In this document: in pieces, positions 28,001 to 36,558 of the stretch | Layout of the letters: every line of letters begins with the position of its first letter | How positions within the stretch are numbered: position 1 is the stretch's first letter | Assembly: GCF_003318275.1 (NCBI RefSeq) | Contig: NZ_QOCH01000010.1 | Location: 124,001 to 188,000 of the forward strand | Direction: 5' to 3' | Length of the DNA: 64,000 nt | Source of the DNA: Marinobacter sp. F3R11 | GTDB lineage: Bacteria; Pseudomonadota; Gammaproteobacteria; Pseudomonadales; Oleiphilaceae | Made by a program: the position numbers and the translations under genes | The notes under the pieces: generated by a model | Told to the model about the DNA's origin: nothing | Databases searched by the model: none | The model's input: the letters and a program-made list of their open reading frames with translations, nothing else

Positions 28001-28378
28001 GAGAAAGAGTCATTTGCCGGAATGGTCGTGGCGGCAAGCTTGGCGTATGTCCTTACGCCAGATGGATGCGATCAGCCTGTTTACAGTACGGTATTCCTTG
28101 ATGAAGCCTTCTCCAATACGGCTGAGTCTGTAAGCCGTCGAGTGCTCAAGGTTTTCAAGGAACTTCATATCCATGTAAACCTGATTACGCCCTACAAGAA
28201 CCTCAACCTGGCCCGTGAATCCGCACGTTCGTTATTGATTGCCGAACGTGATGCCGAAACCCATGAAAGCCAGCTTTGTGAGCTGACCTGGGAGGAAATT
28301 GACCAGAAACTGGCAAATGCAAAACACAGTTCGGTAATGAGCGATGCCGAGTCTTTGGAAATTGGCGTTGATGAGTGA
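25001..28378 (+). CDS. jetC: Wadjet type I SMC-like ATPase JetC
   Basis: A 1125-residue SMC/MukB-like ATPase, the loop-extruding motor of Wadjet. Walker A (GDNGSGKST) is at residues 47-55. Two long coiled-coil stretches flank a central hinge-like region (about 470-610). The ABC signature SGKSGGEKESF is near 993 and Walker B (VFLDEAF) near 1030. All ATPase elements look intact. The start at 25001 (MTSMEH) is close behind the jetB stop; an ATG three codons later is an alternative. Its end overlaps jetD by 8 bases. Confidence 0.94.
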   Translation: MTSMEHYSDTFFQQGQIRLAELSVYNWGSFEGLHTARIDPEGTLITGDNGSGKSTLVDGLMALLLPAGRATFNVAAAQGDRTDRSLLSYMRGSYGATHEGSSTRVKSKREKSVVTGLRALYRADDESEITLAALFWTTQASNALTDVKRIYVVARRNLELKEMLDAFGEGSSTSLKQWLRNDALITCCDDRFSDYQELYRRSLYMENKNAPALLSRALGLKKIDDLTRLIRELVLEPSTIRDDARKAVEEFGDLVATHDRLVDTRAQVDHLSPLPGLADDLRQAELDLGQLRLEKDHLGIYFGEMLAALWSARAKELNAEVERLEGKLEELARKELDAEALVERRHGEYLQHGGDKIESLRKDIELGRNKLSDASQKASAYQKDMARLGLQKTLEKRSFQDNQQVVAGWLERIDEDTEASQDQFGAASGELSKAQNALGDLKKEICEIEARPDSNIAPAFQRLREELVQSLNLPAEDLVFIGELIDVREEERPWQGAIERALGGLPTTLLVPAASYSMVTRWLNARHTGLHVRVQVVRDSNGGWKSPEFMERGFLRKLDWRQHPYRDWLKHHLSKFDLACVNTTEDLDITPFSMTREGLIHKEKGRFEKKDQFKIDDRRRWNLGFSNKGRLALLSNDMKELLQQVKDFEDAVIEARKAMDEVGTRKTILERVTGIHWEDIDVPHWQEKLEGLQSDLHTLEASQGDLAEAKKQWEEAKLERQKIQQDAGEVKVQKGSVANQLESANQALSKNLEAAAPGLTDECRALLTQRVGAVTLDETHRYAEVEKELDALIDAKRSSQSTAESRANGIMGSFRGKDQWRPIVLDWPTGLAALDDFLEHLNQLQSEGLPSLVDQFRERLNKHATQSLASIKSKLDSEREDILERIGIINNVLRRTEFRVGSYLKLGTRREKFPHVFEFDRKLRGVLGQVTSDDHEGRFNALSEVVTVLDKASSSGTSSSLESMRLLDPRYQMTFYAEEVDANTLNIRDVLDSSSGKSGGEKESFAGMVVAASLAYVLTPDGCDQPVYSTVFLDEAFSNTAESVSRRVLKVFKELHIHVNLITPYKNLNLARESARSLLIAERDAETHESQLCELTWEEIDQKLANAKHSSVMSDAESLEIGVDE

Positions 28379-29585
28379 TCGTAATTGGGGGTTGTTGCCA
28401 GAGGAGGTGATTGAGCGACTTCGGGAGAAAGAATGGCGCAACCCCCGTGCTTTAAAGGCGAGGCTCAAAGGGCAAAAGACATTTCCCATATCCATTAGCC
28501 TTAAGCCACCTCGTGGTCAGGAGGCTGCCGTGGGATTGAGGCAATATCAGCATTTCGTAGAAGCCTGGAGGGCTTTCCCGAAACAGTCATGTGTTGTCTG
28601 GGAAAGCCGTACTTTCCGCCAATTATCTGATCAGACCCTGCCGGCTCGTTTCTTGGTAAATGATATTGAAACTTTGGCAGAGTTGTTGGGTAAGGAGGAG
28701 CGTTCGGCATTGGCTGTTTGGGAGGCAAGGATATCACGTATTCTTGCGGAACCATTTGCTCAAGAACGGACGGCTCAGAAGGAGCTATTTGATGTTTTGG
28801 TGGACCATCTGGAGGTTCTCAACGGATTTTCCGAAAATGAACTGGAGCTGCTGGTTAAGCTGATCCCACAACTCAAGCCGGGTCTGGGGGCAGGTTGTTA
28901 CCTTCGTGCTTTGCCCGTGATATACGTGGATACAAAATTCATTGAGCAAAATTTACGATTCGTAGAGCGTCTGTTAGACGTTCAGTATCAGGGAAGTGTA
29001 ACGATAGCAGGCGGGTTGCTGGCTTGGCTGAACTGCCTAGAAAACCCCAAGGGCTGGCTATTCGTCCGCCCCTTGTGTGAGAGCAGTCAAGCCGCACTAG
29101 GTGGTTTGCCAATACTGCAGATGGATACAGCTACCCTGAAAAATTATGAGTTGCCAGCCAGTAATATTCTGGTTGTGGAGAATGTTCAGTCTGGGTTGGC
29201 ACTGCCTCCACTGAATAATACGATTGCCGTGTTTGGAGGGGGCAGGAATACCTCATGGTTATCGGCTACTTGGCTTGTTTCCAAACAAGTGGCCTATTGG
29301 GGGGATATAGATTCAGAAGGCCTTAGTATTCTGAGCGATGCTCGTGGCCGCTGCCCCATCATCAACGCTCTGATGATGGACGAGAAAACTGTTGATAGAT
29401 TTTCAAGCCGGATGGTGGAGGAGCCGGACTTCGTGAGAGCGCTTCCTGGTAACCTGAAAGACCATGAGTTCGATCTGTTCTGTAAATTGCGCGAAGGATA
29501 TTTCGGCAAGCCTCGCCTTGAGCAGGAGAGGCTATCTTCCGATTATATACTTCTGAATTTGGCTAGGTGGGCTCAAACGCCCTGA
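28371..29585 (+). CDS. jetD: Wadjet type I nuclease JetD (TOPRIM domain)
   Basis: A 404-residue DUF3322/DUF2220 protein with a C-terminal TOPRIM fold related to Spo11/TopoVI-A, the DNA-cleaving subunit of Wadjet. The acidic TOPRIM residues appear in VVENVQSG (Glu) and YWGDIDSEG (DxD, about residues 311-313). The ATG at 28371 overlaps the end of jetC by 8 bases and begins MSDRNWGLLPEEV; a longer upstream reading is less likely. It ends convergently inside the small minus-strand gene that follows. The type I Wadjet set is therefore complete. Confidence 0.92.
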   Translation: MSDRNWGLLPEEVIERLREKEWRNPRALKARLKGQKTFPISISLKPPRGQEAAVGLRQYQHFVEAWRAFPKQSCVVWESRTFRQLSDQTLPARFLVNDIETLAELLGKEERSALAVWEARISRILAEPFAQERTAQKELFDVLVDHLEVLNGFSENELELLVKLIPQLKPGLGAGCYLRALPVIYVDTKFIEQNLRFVERLLDVQYQGSVTIAGGLLAWLNCLENPKGWLFVRPLCESSQAALGGLPILQMDTATLKNYELPASNILVVENVQSGLALPPLNNTIAVFGGGRNTSWLSATWLVSKQVAYWGDIDSEGLSILSDARGRCPIINALMMDEKTVDRFSSRMVEEPDFVRALPGNLKDHEFDLFCKLREGYFGKPRLEQERLSSDYILLNLARWAQTP

Positions 29586-29899
29586 GCCGCCAATTGAAAA
29601 CGATGAACCATCCGATAAGCTGCGGCGCCAATGCATATCGTGTAATGGTCCCTGTTTTCGGAAAGAGCCTGCAGAAACTTGCTTCTTGCCTCCCGAGCCA
29701 TCCATTTATATGCATTTCTCGCTGGTCCAAGTGGTCCGGGGACATACTTGATCGCTTCACTGCAGCTGCCTGATTCTTCAACCAGTTCATAGGTCAGGTT
29801 GAAAAGTTGCTCGTTTGGGTGCCAGCTTGCTGCCTGTTGGCCGAACAGCGTTACCAGAAATTGCTTCAGGTGTTCTCTGTCGTAAATATCCACTGTCAT
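29573..29899 (-). CDS. Small protein of unknown function
   Basis: A 108-residue cytoplasmic protein beginning MTVDIYDREHLKQFLVTLFG. I recognise no family, signal peptide or membrane segment. Its start overlaps the stop of the exported protein gene upstream by 4 bases (ATGA), so the two form an operon. Its 3' end overlaps the 3' end of jetD by 13 bases on the opposite strand. Whether it belongs to the defence island or to the core chromosome cannot be decided here. Confidence 0.6.
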   Translation of the reverse strand: MTVDIYDREHLKQFLVTLFGQQAASWHPNEQLFNLTYELVEESGSCSEAIKYVPGPLGPARNAYKWMAREARSKFLQALSENRDHYTICIGAAAYRMVHRFQLAAQGV

Positions 29900-30396
29900 C
29901 GTTCCTTGACATTTTCAATGATCTGCTGGTATTGCTGTTCGCTTCCGATGACCCTGAATTGGTGAATGGCGGTTTTGTCAAAAATATAGAGATAGCCCTC
30001 TCCATTTTTCTTGCTGTAGGTTCCAATCAGCTTGGCGTTTCCAACCTGTTTTTGGGTAACTGCGGCTAATGGCAGATCAAATTGCAGCGCTTGTTCCTCT
30101 GAAAGGGACTGGAGCCACTCAGGAAAGGTATTGCGAATTTCAGGTAAAAACAGTGACTTTATGTACTGTTCCTCAATACCTGACAGATCGATCCTCGTAT
30201 AAACAGTTTTTGGATCTACTAGCTGATGAGAGACCACCCAGTCGTCGTACTTCAGGATTAGGGTGTTGCTGGAGTGAGATATCAAGTTTGGTTGTGAATA
30301 TTGTAGCTTCAGGTTCTGGGATAGAACCAACTCACCAGCCTGAGTGTGAACAGTAAAAAGCAGCAGCACAACCGCCGCCATGCGGGATAAAGCCAT
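29896..30396 (-). CDS. Exported protein of unknown function
   Basis: A protein of about 166 residues with a typical signal peptide (MALSRMAAVVLLLFTVHTQAG, cleavage likely after the Ala-Gly region). The mature part is mixed alpha/beta with no motif I know. I chose the ATG at 30396 because GGAGG lies just upstream; a longer reading from 30423 lacks this. It is the first gene of a two-gene unit with the 108-residue protein. The 190 bases beyond it (30397-30589) are AT-rich, probably hold its promoter, and contain no gene. Confidence 0.65.
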   Translation of the reverse strand: MALSRMAAVVLLLFTVHTQAGELVLSQNLKLQYSQPNLISHSSNTLILKYDDWVVSHQLVDPKTVYTRIDLSGIEEQYIKSLFLPEIRNTFPEWLQSLSEEQALQFDLPLAAVTQKQVGNAKLIGTYSKKNGEGYLYIFDKTAIHQFRVIGSEQQYQQIIENVKER

Positions 30397-30589
30397 AAAA
30401 CCTCCATGTAGTTGCACGTCCATTGCAAAGTCTTCGCATTCTTATCGAGTCGTTAGAATGTGTCAAATCTGGTGGAGTAGGGCCGCATATTATAATGAAT
30501 ATATAAAACGGGAATCTTGTACTGTATGATTCCGCTGTTTATCTATCGCTGTTGGTTTTTCGGGTTATAGGTTCGCTTGATCCTGCAGC

Positions 30590-31570
30590 TTACTTGCTGG
30601 CGTACCCCAGTTTCTTATCCACTATATTGAACAGCCCCTCACCGTTGATCCAGCGGTCCAGGTTTTCAAGAAACTGGTCGGTAAGTGCACCCTTCCAGCC
30701 AATGAAATCACCGGCCATGTGGGCTGTCATGATCACATTTTCCATATCCCACAACGGATGGTCCTCGGGTAGTGGCTCTTCTTCAAATACATCAAGCCCA
30801 GCACCGGCGATTTCTCCAGCCTTGAGTGCAGCGATCAGGTCGTCGGTTTTTACAATAGGGCCGCGGCCGATATTAATCAGACGAGCCGAGCTCTTCATGG
30901 CCTTGAAGGCTTTTTCGTCAAATAACCCTTCCGTCTGAGGAGTAAGCGGTGCTGCTATGACTACATAATCGGCCTGGCCCAGCTGTTCGTACAGATCGTC
31001 ATTCCCGTGCACTGCAACAAAATCCGGATCGTCAGTACGAGCTGTTCTGGCAATACCGTGGGGTTTCAGTCCGGCAGCGGCAACAAGGCGGCCAATCTGC
31101 CGACCAATGGATCCAGCACCGACCACCAGAACCTGTTTTCCTGAGGCTCTTTCTGTGTCCCTGTGCTTCCACTGATGTTTCATCTGCAAACGGATAGAGC
31201 CGGGGAAGTCCTTGGCGAACATCAGAATAGTACACAGCACGTATTCGGCGATGGTTCTGTCAAATATGCCTCTGGCATTAGTGACCACAACACTGCCTTT
31301 GGTGAGGGCGGGGAACATCAATGCGTCCACCCCTGCGCTGGTAGCATGTATCCATCTCAGCTTGTCTGCACAGTTCCAGGCGGCTTCCAGCGCTTCGGTG
31401 CGAAAATCTGTCACCATCATCACATGGGTACCAGGAAGGGTGCTCCGCAGAGTGGCTTCGTCACTGGCGAAGCGTACTTCTGCGCGTGCCCTGAGTGAGT
31501 CCATGCCCGGCGGCTCTGGCTCTCCTGGCGCAGTAAGAACGGTTACCACAAGCTTGTCGCGCTGAGTCAT
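30590..31570 (-). CDS. D-2-hydroxyacid dehydrogenase family protein
   Basis: An NAD(P)-dependent oxidoreductase of 326 residues acting on 2-hydroxy/2-keto acids. The nucleotide-binding motif VVGAGSIGRQIG lies near residue 148. The catalytic Arg motif NIGRGPIV is near 234 and the His motif TAHMAG near 287. The substrate cannot be read; glyoxylate/hydroxypyruvate-type reductases are one possibility. It is transcribed alone, divergent from the aminotransferase gene about 250 bases away. That gap (31571-31823) contains no gene I can support. Confidence 0.88.
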   Translation of the reverse strand: MTQRDKLVVTVLTAPGEPEPPGMDSLRARAEVRFASDEATLRSTLPGTHVMMVTDFRTEALEAAWNCADKLRWIHATSAGVDALMFPALTKGSVVVTNARGIFDRTIAEYVLCTILMFAKDFPGSIRLQMKHQWKHRDTERASGKQVLVVGAGSIGRQIGRLVAAAGLKPHGIARTARTDDPDFVAVHGNDDLYEQLGQADYVVIAAPLTPQTEGLFDEKAFKAMKSSARLINIGRGPIVKTDDLIAALKAGEIAGAGLDVFEEEPLPEDHPLWDMENVIMTAHMAGDFIGWKGALTDQFLENLDRWINGEGLFNIVDKKLGYASK

Positions 31571-31823
31571 TGAACCTCCGCCTGATTAAATGGCTGATTT
31601 CGGGTTAAGTTTTTCTGAGGTTTTCTTTCACACTCTCAGTCTCTCGACACAGTCTGGTAGGCGGATGCGATCGGGTCAACCCGGTATTTCCGGCAAAAGG
31701 TTTTACGGGCAGGTATGTATGTCTGCACGATGTTTGTAAGTTTTTGCCTTGTATGCCCTGATCTTACTGGCTAACCTGCAAGGTAGTTGATTTTTGCTTT
31801 CGTTCCCGTTTCAGGAGGTTGTT

Positions 31824-33050
31824 ATGGCAAACGCCGCCAACAGAGATGCCGGCCAGGACACAGTGCGGAAAGTGAAGTACCGGAAAACCAAGGCCAGCTG
31901 GAACCCAGCCATGCAGGCAGTTCCGGTGCCGGGTATCCGGCGCATGGTCAATATGGCGGCCACGATGAAAGATGTGATTCATCTTTCCATCGGCCAGCCG
32001 GATCTGCCGACACCCCGGCATATTATTGATGCGTATATTGATGCTCTGAATGCAGGGCAGACCGGATACACCATGGATGCCGGGTTGCCGGAGTTGTTGG
32101 TAGCGCTCAGGGATTACTACGGCAAGCGCTATAACCGCAAACTCACCAGAGACAACATTCTGGTTACAAGTGGTGCTACAGAAGCCATGTATCTGGCGAT
32201 TTCTGCAACCGCTGCGCCGGGGCGTCAGTTTATTGTGACCGACCCTTCTTTCCTGCTGTATGCACCTTTGATCCGCATGAATGGGGGCGAGGTCAAGTTT
32301 GTATCAACCCATGCGGAGAATAATCATCAGCTTGATCCGGATGAAGTCATCAAGGCAATGGGGCCACGCACCTTCGCCCTGATACTTAATAACCCGAATA
32401 ACCCGACGGGAGCGGTATATCCCCGCAGCACGGTTGAAACCATTCTGGAAGAGTGCGCATACAGGGGTATTCAGGTCTATGCCGATGAGGTCTATGACCA
32501 CCTGATTTTTGATGACGAGGATTTTGCCAGTGTCCTGAATTGCTCTATGGACCTGGATAACATCATGTGCATCAGCAGTTTTTCAAAAACCTACAGTATG
32601 GCCGGGTTACGTGTCGGCTGGGTGATTTCCAGCCAGGCCGCAATCAAGTCTCTGCGCCGCTATCATATGTTCACTACGTCCGTTGCAAATACACCGTCTC
32701 AGTTCGCTGGTGTTGCGGCGCTGACAGGTGACCAGCAGTGTGTAAAAGACATGGTAGATATCTATCGGGAGCGCCGGGACAAAGTCGTGGAACTGATAGA
32801 TCAGACCCCCTACATGACCGGATACAAACCTGGCGGCGCATTTTTCGCGTTCCCGGCCTTGCCTCCCCATGTTGACGGTTCTGATCTGGCGCTGCGTATG
32901 CTTAAGGAAACCGGGGTGTGCATGGTGCCCGGGGATGCCTTTGGCGAAGGCTCTACGAACGCAGTTCGTATCAGTTTCTCGACCAGCTGCGAGAAGCTCG
33001 ATGCAGCGTTTGATCGCATCATTCCATGGATGGCAAAACAACAGTTCTGA
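31824..33050 (+). CDS. PLP-dependent aminotransferase, class I/II
   Basis: A fold-type I aminotransferase of 408 residues. It has NNPNNPTGAVYP, the aspartate motif VYADEVYDHL, and the PLP lysine in SSFSKTYSMAGLRVGW. It resembles the aspartate/aromatic branch, but the substrate is not certain. AGGAGG sits 6 bases before the ATG at 31824, so this start is preferred over an upstream one at 31794. A CPXCG-type small gene follows after 9 bases. Confidence 0.9.
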   Translation: MANAANRDAGQDTVRKVKYRKTKASWNPAMQAVPVPGIRRMVNMAATMKDVIHLSIGQPDLPTPRHIIDAYIDALNAGQTGYTMDAGLPELLVALRDYYGKRYNRKLTRDNILVTSGATEAMYLAISATAAPGRQFIVTDPSFLLYAPLIRMNGGEVKFVSTHAENNHQLDPDEVIKAMGPRTFALILNNPNNPTGAVYPRSTVETILEECAYRGIQVYADEVYDHLIFDDEDFASVLNCSMDLDNIMCISSFSKTYSMAGLRVGWVISSQAAIKSLRRYHMFTTSVANTPSQFAGVAALTGDQQCVKDMVDIYRERRDKVVELIDQTPYMTGYKPGGAFFAFPALPPHVDGSDLALRMLKETGVCMVPGDAFGEGSTNAVRISFSTSCEKLDAAFDRIIPWMAKQQF

Positions 33051-33059
33051 GGGGGAGCT

Positions 33060-33251
33060 ATGTCAGCCCTGGATTCTGTGCTTATCCAGTGCCCCTATTG
33101 TTGGGAGGCGCTGGAAATCAGCGTCGATCCGTCAGTGGCGGAGCAGGAATACGTGGAAGACTGCCAGGTATGCTGTCAACCCATTCTATTGCATGTTGTT
33201 TTCGATGATAATCTTACCCCTCACGTAGAGGCGAGGGCCGAGAATGAGTAA
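33060..33251 (+). CDS. CPXCG-motif cysteine-rich small protein
   Basis: A 63-residue protein with two cysteine pairs, CPYC near residue 11 and CQVC-C near residue 35, spaced as in the CPXCG zinc-binding family found beside many gammaproteobacterial genes. It has a GGGGA-like ribosome site and follows the aminotransferase by 9 bases, so it is probably cotranscribed. The function of the family is unknown. Confidence 0.85.
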   Translation: MSALDSVLIQCPYCWEALEISVDPSVAEQEYVEDCQVCCQPILLHVVFDDNLTPHVEARAENE

Positions 33252-33303
33252 ATGCCCCGGGCAGCCTGCCGTCGGGAGGTGCCTAATCCATGGAGATCGA
33301 ATG

Positions 33304-33873
33304 ATGAATAAACTGTGCCTGAGTGGCCTTTGGGGCATGATTTTATTGGTGCTTGTACTGTCCAGTGGCTGTGCCAGTCTTTCTCCCTATTCAATCTCGG
33401 AAGGGGAGCTCGAAAGTCACCTGCAGGATGCTGTTCGTGATTACGACCGCACGCAGCTGAAGAACGGATCGCCACTCAGCCTGAGCCTTGATGATGCCGA
33501 TATTACCCTGGGGCCGGATGGCCGTGATGTGGCAGTTATCGATGTCAGAGGGCAGGTAGCACTGAATGCATTTCTGGCCAAACTCCCGGTTGATATTGCC
33601 TTGAAAGTTGAAGGTGCCCCGGTTTATGACAGCCAGGAAAAGGCCATATATATTCGCAGGATAAAGTTGCTTGAAAGCAGCGTTGATTCCGGTTTTTTCA
33701 AGGGTGATCTTGCGCCAGTGACGGACAGCGTGATGCGGGTTGTGGCTCAGATGCTGGAAACCATGCCGGTTTACCGTCTGGATGATACTAACCTTGCCCA
33801 GCGGATGTTCGGAATGGTGCCCATGGATATCAGAGTGGCACCAGGTCGTCTTGAATTTGTGATGGCTGAGTAA
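33304..33873 (+). CDS. DUF1439 (YceB-like) lipoprotein
   Basis: A lipoprotein of about 190 residues with an N-terminal signal and the lipobox LSSGC, so the cysteine near residue 24 should be lipidated. The body matches the DUF1439/YceB pattern: an N-terminal amphipathic helix, then long beta-strands in SLSLDDADITLG and VAVIDVRGQVAL. This tubular fold is thought to bind hydrophobic ligands. Two adjacent ATGs (33301, 33304) follow GGAG; the second has better spacing. It ends before a two-way terminator. Confidence 0.85.
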   Translation: MNKLCLSGLWGMILLVLVLSSGCASLSPYSISEGELESHLQDAVRDYDRTQLKNGSPLSLSLDDADITLGPDGRDVAVIDVRGQVALNAFLAKLPVDIALKVEGAPVYDSQEKAIYIRRIKLLESSVDSGFFKGDLAPVTDSVMRVVAQMLETMPVYRLDDTNLAQRMFGMVPMDIRVAPGRLEFVMAE

Positions 33874-33889
33874 ATGCCAGGTTTTTAAT

Positions 33890-33925
33890 AAAGCAGGGTC
33901 AGCATGTAATTTCTGGCCCTGCTTT
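33890..33925. terminator. Bidirectional intrinsic terminator
   Basis: Perfect 9-base arms AAAGCAGGG/CCCTGCTTT, extendable to 13 pairs with one G-T wobble, and a loop of about 10 bases. It lies between the convergent ends of the DUF1439 gene and the dehydrogenase gene and suits both directions. Confidence 0.85.
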
Positions 33926-33934
33926 CATTGCCTT

Positions 33935-35101
33935 TCAGGCTGATAGCCGTTGGCAGATCGCCTGACCGATTTCCTGTGTCCTCCGCGGTACGCCGGCATT
34001 TTCCGCGAGATCCGCCGCTACTGCATCAAATAATTCCTTGCCTGCAGTCGCCATGGCAGGGTCTTTCCGTCCCAGCCATTCCAGCATTCGGGCAGTCGTA
34101 AACAGCATTGCAGTTGGATCAGCAAGACCTTTGCCGGCAATATCCGGAGCACTGCCGTGAGTCGGCTCGAACATGGAGGGCATATCCGGATCCGTGGGGT
34201 TGAGATTGCAGGAAGGGGCCACACCCATGCCACCAGAGAGCACTGCGGCAAGATCCGTAAGAATATCTCCCTGAAGGTTGCTGGCTACAACCACGTCGAA
34301 TGCCCACGGGCTTTGTACGAACTTCATGCAGGCTGCATCGACCAGCTCATGGTGCGTGGCGACATCCGGATACTCTTTGCTGATTTCCTCGAAGGCCTCA
34401 GTGTACATATCGCCCCAGTAACGCAGTGCGTTACGCTTGGTGATCAGACACACCTGACTTTCGCAGGGGCGCCCGTCATGAGAGCCGTCAAGGCTATAGA
34501 AGGTTCTGGTACGGCTTTCCAGTACGCGCTCTGCAGCCCTGGCACGAGCCTGTTCAAAACCATAGCGGATGATGCGATTGGTAGCCTTACGGGTGAATAC
34601 CTCCATCTGGGTTGCGATCTCATCCTCGGTTCCCATACGCAGGCGCCCGCCCTGACTGACATATTCACCCTCGGAGTTTTCCCTGATAACGAGCATATCA
34701 ATGTCTTTCGCCCGCTCATCGGCAAGATACTGGCGAGCGCCGGGTAGCAAACGGGCAGGGCGTTCGCACACCCACTGATCAAAGCCCTTACGCATTTCCA
34801 GCAAGGGTGCCAGCGAAACACTATCAGTCAAAAGATAACGGTTAGGATCGTCCAGGGGGCCCGGATCTCCCAGGGCGCCAAGCAGTATGGCATCGTAGGC
34901 TTTGAGCTGCGTCAGCGCGTCGTCAGGCATGGATTCGCCGTGCTCCTGGTGCCAGGCGTGGGAGGGCCAGGGGAATCGGGTCCATTCAAGTGCCAGGCCA
35001 TGCCTGGTACGCAGGGTTTCCAGGCAGCGTATCGCTTCCCCTATGACTTCAGGGCCAATGCCGTCTCCCGGCGTTACAGCTATGCGGGTAGTATGGGCCA
35101 T
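33935..35101 (-). CDS. Isocitrate/isopropylmalate-family dehydrogenase, DmlA/TtuC-like
   Basis: A metal- and NAD(P)-dependent beta-decarboxylating dehydrogenase of 388 residues. It has the start motif VTPGDGIGPEV, the substrate motif VIRENSEGEYVSQGG and the nucleotide loop FEPTHGSAPDIAG. The ENSEGEYxxxGG form is more typical of the tartrate/D-malate dehydrogenase branch (TtuC, DmlA) than of LeuB, and no leu genes are near. The substrate is therefore only inferred. It is a single gene on the minus strand; the 185 bases upstream (35102-35286) hold no supported gene. Confidence 0.85.
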   Translation of the reverse strand: MAHTTRIAVTPGDGIGPEVIGEAIRCLETLRTRHGLALEWTRFPWPSHAWHQEHGESMPDDALTQLKAYDAILLGALGDPGPLDDPNRYLLTDSVSLAPLLEMRKGFDQWVCERPARLLPGARQYLADERAKDIDMLVIRENSEGEYVSQGGRLRMGTEDEIATQMEVFTRKATNRIIRYGFEQARARAAERVLESRTRTFYSLDGSHDGRPCESQVCLITKRNALRYWGDMYTEAFEEISKEYPDVATHHELVDAACMKFVQSPWAFDVVVASNLQGDILTDLAAVLSGGMGVAPSCNLNPTDPDMPSMFEPTHGSAPDIAGKGLADPTAMLFTTARMLEWLGRKDPAMATAGKELFDAVAADLAENAGVPRRTQEIGQAICQRLSA

Positions 35102-35286
35102 GTCGGCGACTCCTTTTTCAAGTTGGCTCGTATAGATAACAAGCCCAGTTTAGTCCTCTGCACACGAGGCGCCAGCATGCAGGCCAATAAAGCCGTTTTA
35201 CCCGTATGTGGCACAGCGTTTATAGTGTCCGCTAGCCGGCGTGCTAACGCCTGAAATTGGTTTAACGAACTCACAGGACGGTCCCG

Positions 35287-35643
35287 TTGCTCTATCGACT
35301 TATTACCATCATTGGCGCCCTTGTTTTTGTTGCTATCCTGTATGCACTGGTCTGGTTTTTCTGCAAAAAGTTTCTTGAACATCATGGAGTTCGGGAAGGC
35401 GTATCCGACCGTGCCACAGTGCTTGCGACCTGGACATTTGCCGGTATCAGTGTCGGGTTGGTTTTTGCTGTAGTCGGTTCGTTTGTGCTTGGGCCCTGGG
35501 CGTTTTACCGTACGCTGCGTGGTCACGGAGTTGATATCTCTGATGGTGCAGCCGTCTGGTGGGGATTTGGCATTGTGGTCGCCTCACTCGGCATCACGGC
35601 TATGGGGCTTTTTGGTTTCCTTGTCGCCGTCGGCGCTTACTGA
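35287..35643 (+). CDS. Small inner-membrane protein of unknown function
   Basis: A 118-residue protein with three predicted membrane helices (about 4-26, 48-70, 88-112) separated by short charged loops (KKFLEHHGVREGVSDR). The apparent start is TTG at 35287 with AGGACGG upstream. It converges with the LysR gene and overlaps its 3' end by 7 bases. I recognise no family. Confidence 0.65.
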   Translation: MLYRLITIIGALVFVAILYALVWFFCKKFLEHHGVREGVSDRATVLATWTFAGISVGLVFAVVGSFVLGPWAFYRTLRGHGVDISDGAAVWWGFGIVVASLGITAMGLFGFLVAVGAY

Positions 35644-36530
35644 ATTGCCTTAAGCTGCTCTCTGAACCAGATCAATGCCGGCTCCTGGCTATAGGCTTTA
35701 TGCCAGTATAAATGCACATCGAGTGACGGCAGATCGGCCGGTGGTTCCATTATTGTGATGCTGGCGCGTTCAGAAATAATCCTGGCGTAGGTTTCCGGCA
35801 TGGTCAGCAGAAGATCTGTTGATTCCACAACCCGGCAGGCCGCGTAATAGTGCTGACAGCGCAGACGGATGCTGCGCTGAACCCCCAGTCGTGATAATTC
35901 AAAATCTTCAATCCCCGGGCCTTCCGTACGTGATGAAACCAGTATGTGACGTGCTGAAAGGTACCTGTCCATGTCCAGCGTCTGTAAAGTCAGGGGATGA
36001 CCTTCCCTGGCAAGAACCACAAGCCTGTCCTGTCTCAGCAATTCATGAGATGTCTGGCTGCTGACTGGAAGCAGGACATCAACAGCGAAGTCCAGCTTGC
36101 CGGCCGCAAGCTGCGTTTCCATATCCCGTCGGGGAATGCGTTTACTGACAATTTCCAGTTCCGGATAAGGATCCAGTCGCTGCATAAGCTGAGGCAGAAA
36201 GGTTGATTCCAGAACATCCCTGAGGCCCAGCGAATAGGTTTTTCGCTGATTGGCCGGATCAAATGCATGGAACTGGTTAACAGCGCCCTGGATCTGGGTA
36301 AGCCCGGGTTTCATTGACTCAAGAAAGCGGCGGGCCAGCGGTGTTGGCATCATCTGATTGCCTTGCCGCGTAAACAAAGGGTCGTCGAAATGATCCCGCA
36401 GGCGTGCCAGGGAGTGGCTGACTGCCGGCTGTGTCAGGTGTAGTGCCTTTGCTGCCCGGGTAAGGCTGCCTTCCCGGTAAATGGTGTCAAAGACATGCAG
36501 AAGGTTGAGGTCCAGTCGACTCCCGGCCAT
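35637..36530 (-). CDS. LysR-family regulator divergent from acyl-CoA dehydrogenase operon
   Basis: A 297-residue LysR-type regulator. The N-terminal winged helix-turn-helix includes SLTRAAKALHLTQPAVSHSL and the C-terminal substrate-binding domain fills the rest. The ATG at 36530 (MAGSRLDLNLL) gives the standard length; a longer reading adds over 100 implausible residues. It is divergent from the five-gene acyl-CoA dehydrogenase operon, with a near-palindrome in the 147-base gap. It probably controls that operon in response to a pathway intermediate. Confidence 0.9.
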   Translation of the reverse strand: MAGSRLDLNLLHVFDTIYREGSLTRAAKALHLTQPAVSHSLARLRDHFDDPLFTRQGNQMMPTPLARRFLESMKPGLTQIQGAVNQFHAFDPANQRKTYSLGLRDVLESTFLPQLMQRLDPYPELEIVSKRIPRRDMETQLAAGKLDFAVDVLLPVSSQTSHELLRQDRLVVLAREGHPLTLQTLDMDRYLSARHILVSSRTEGPGIEDFELSRLGVQRSIRLRCQHYYAACRVVESTDLLLTMPETYARIISERASITIMEPPADLPSLDVHLYWHKAYSQEPALIWFREQLKAIQ

Positions 36531-36558
36531 AGTAACGGTGCCCTGATATGAATAAGTA

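Noticed and set aside
13526..30589. Integrase, transposase or att repeats flanking the defence island
   Set aside because: I looked at both edges and saw no recombinase gene, tRNA or direct repeat, so I cannot call a mobile element.
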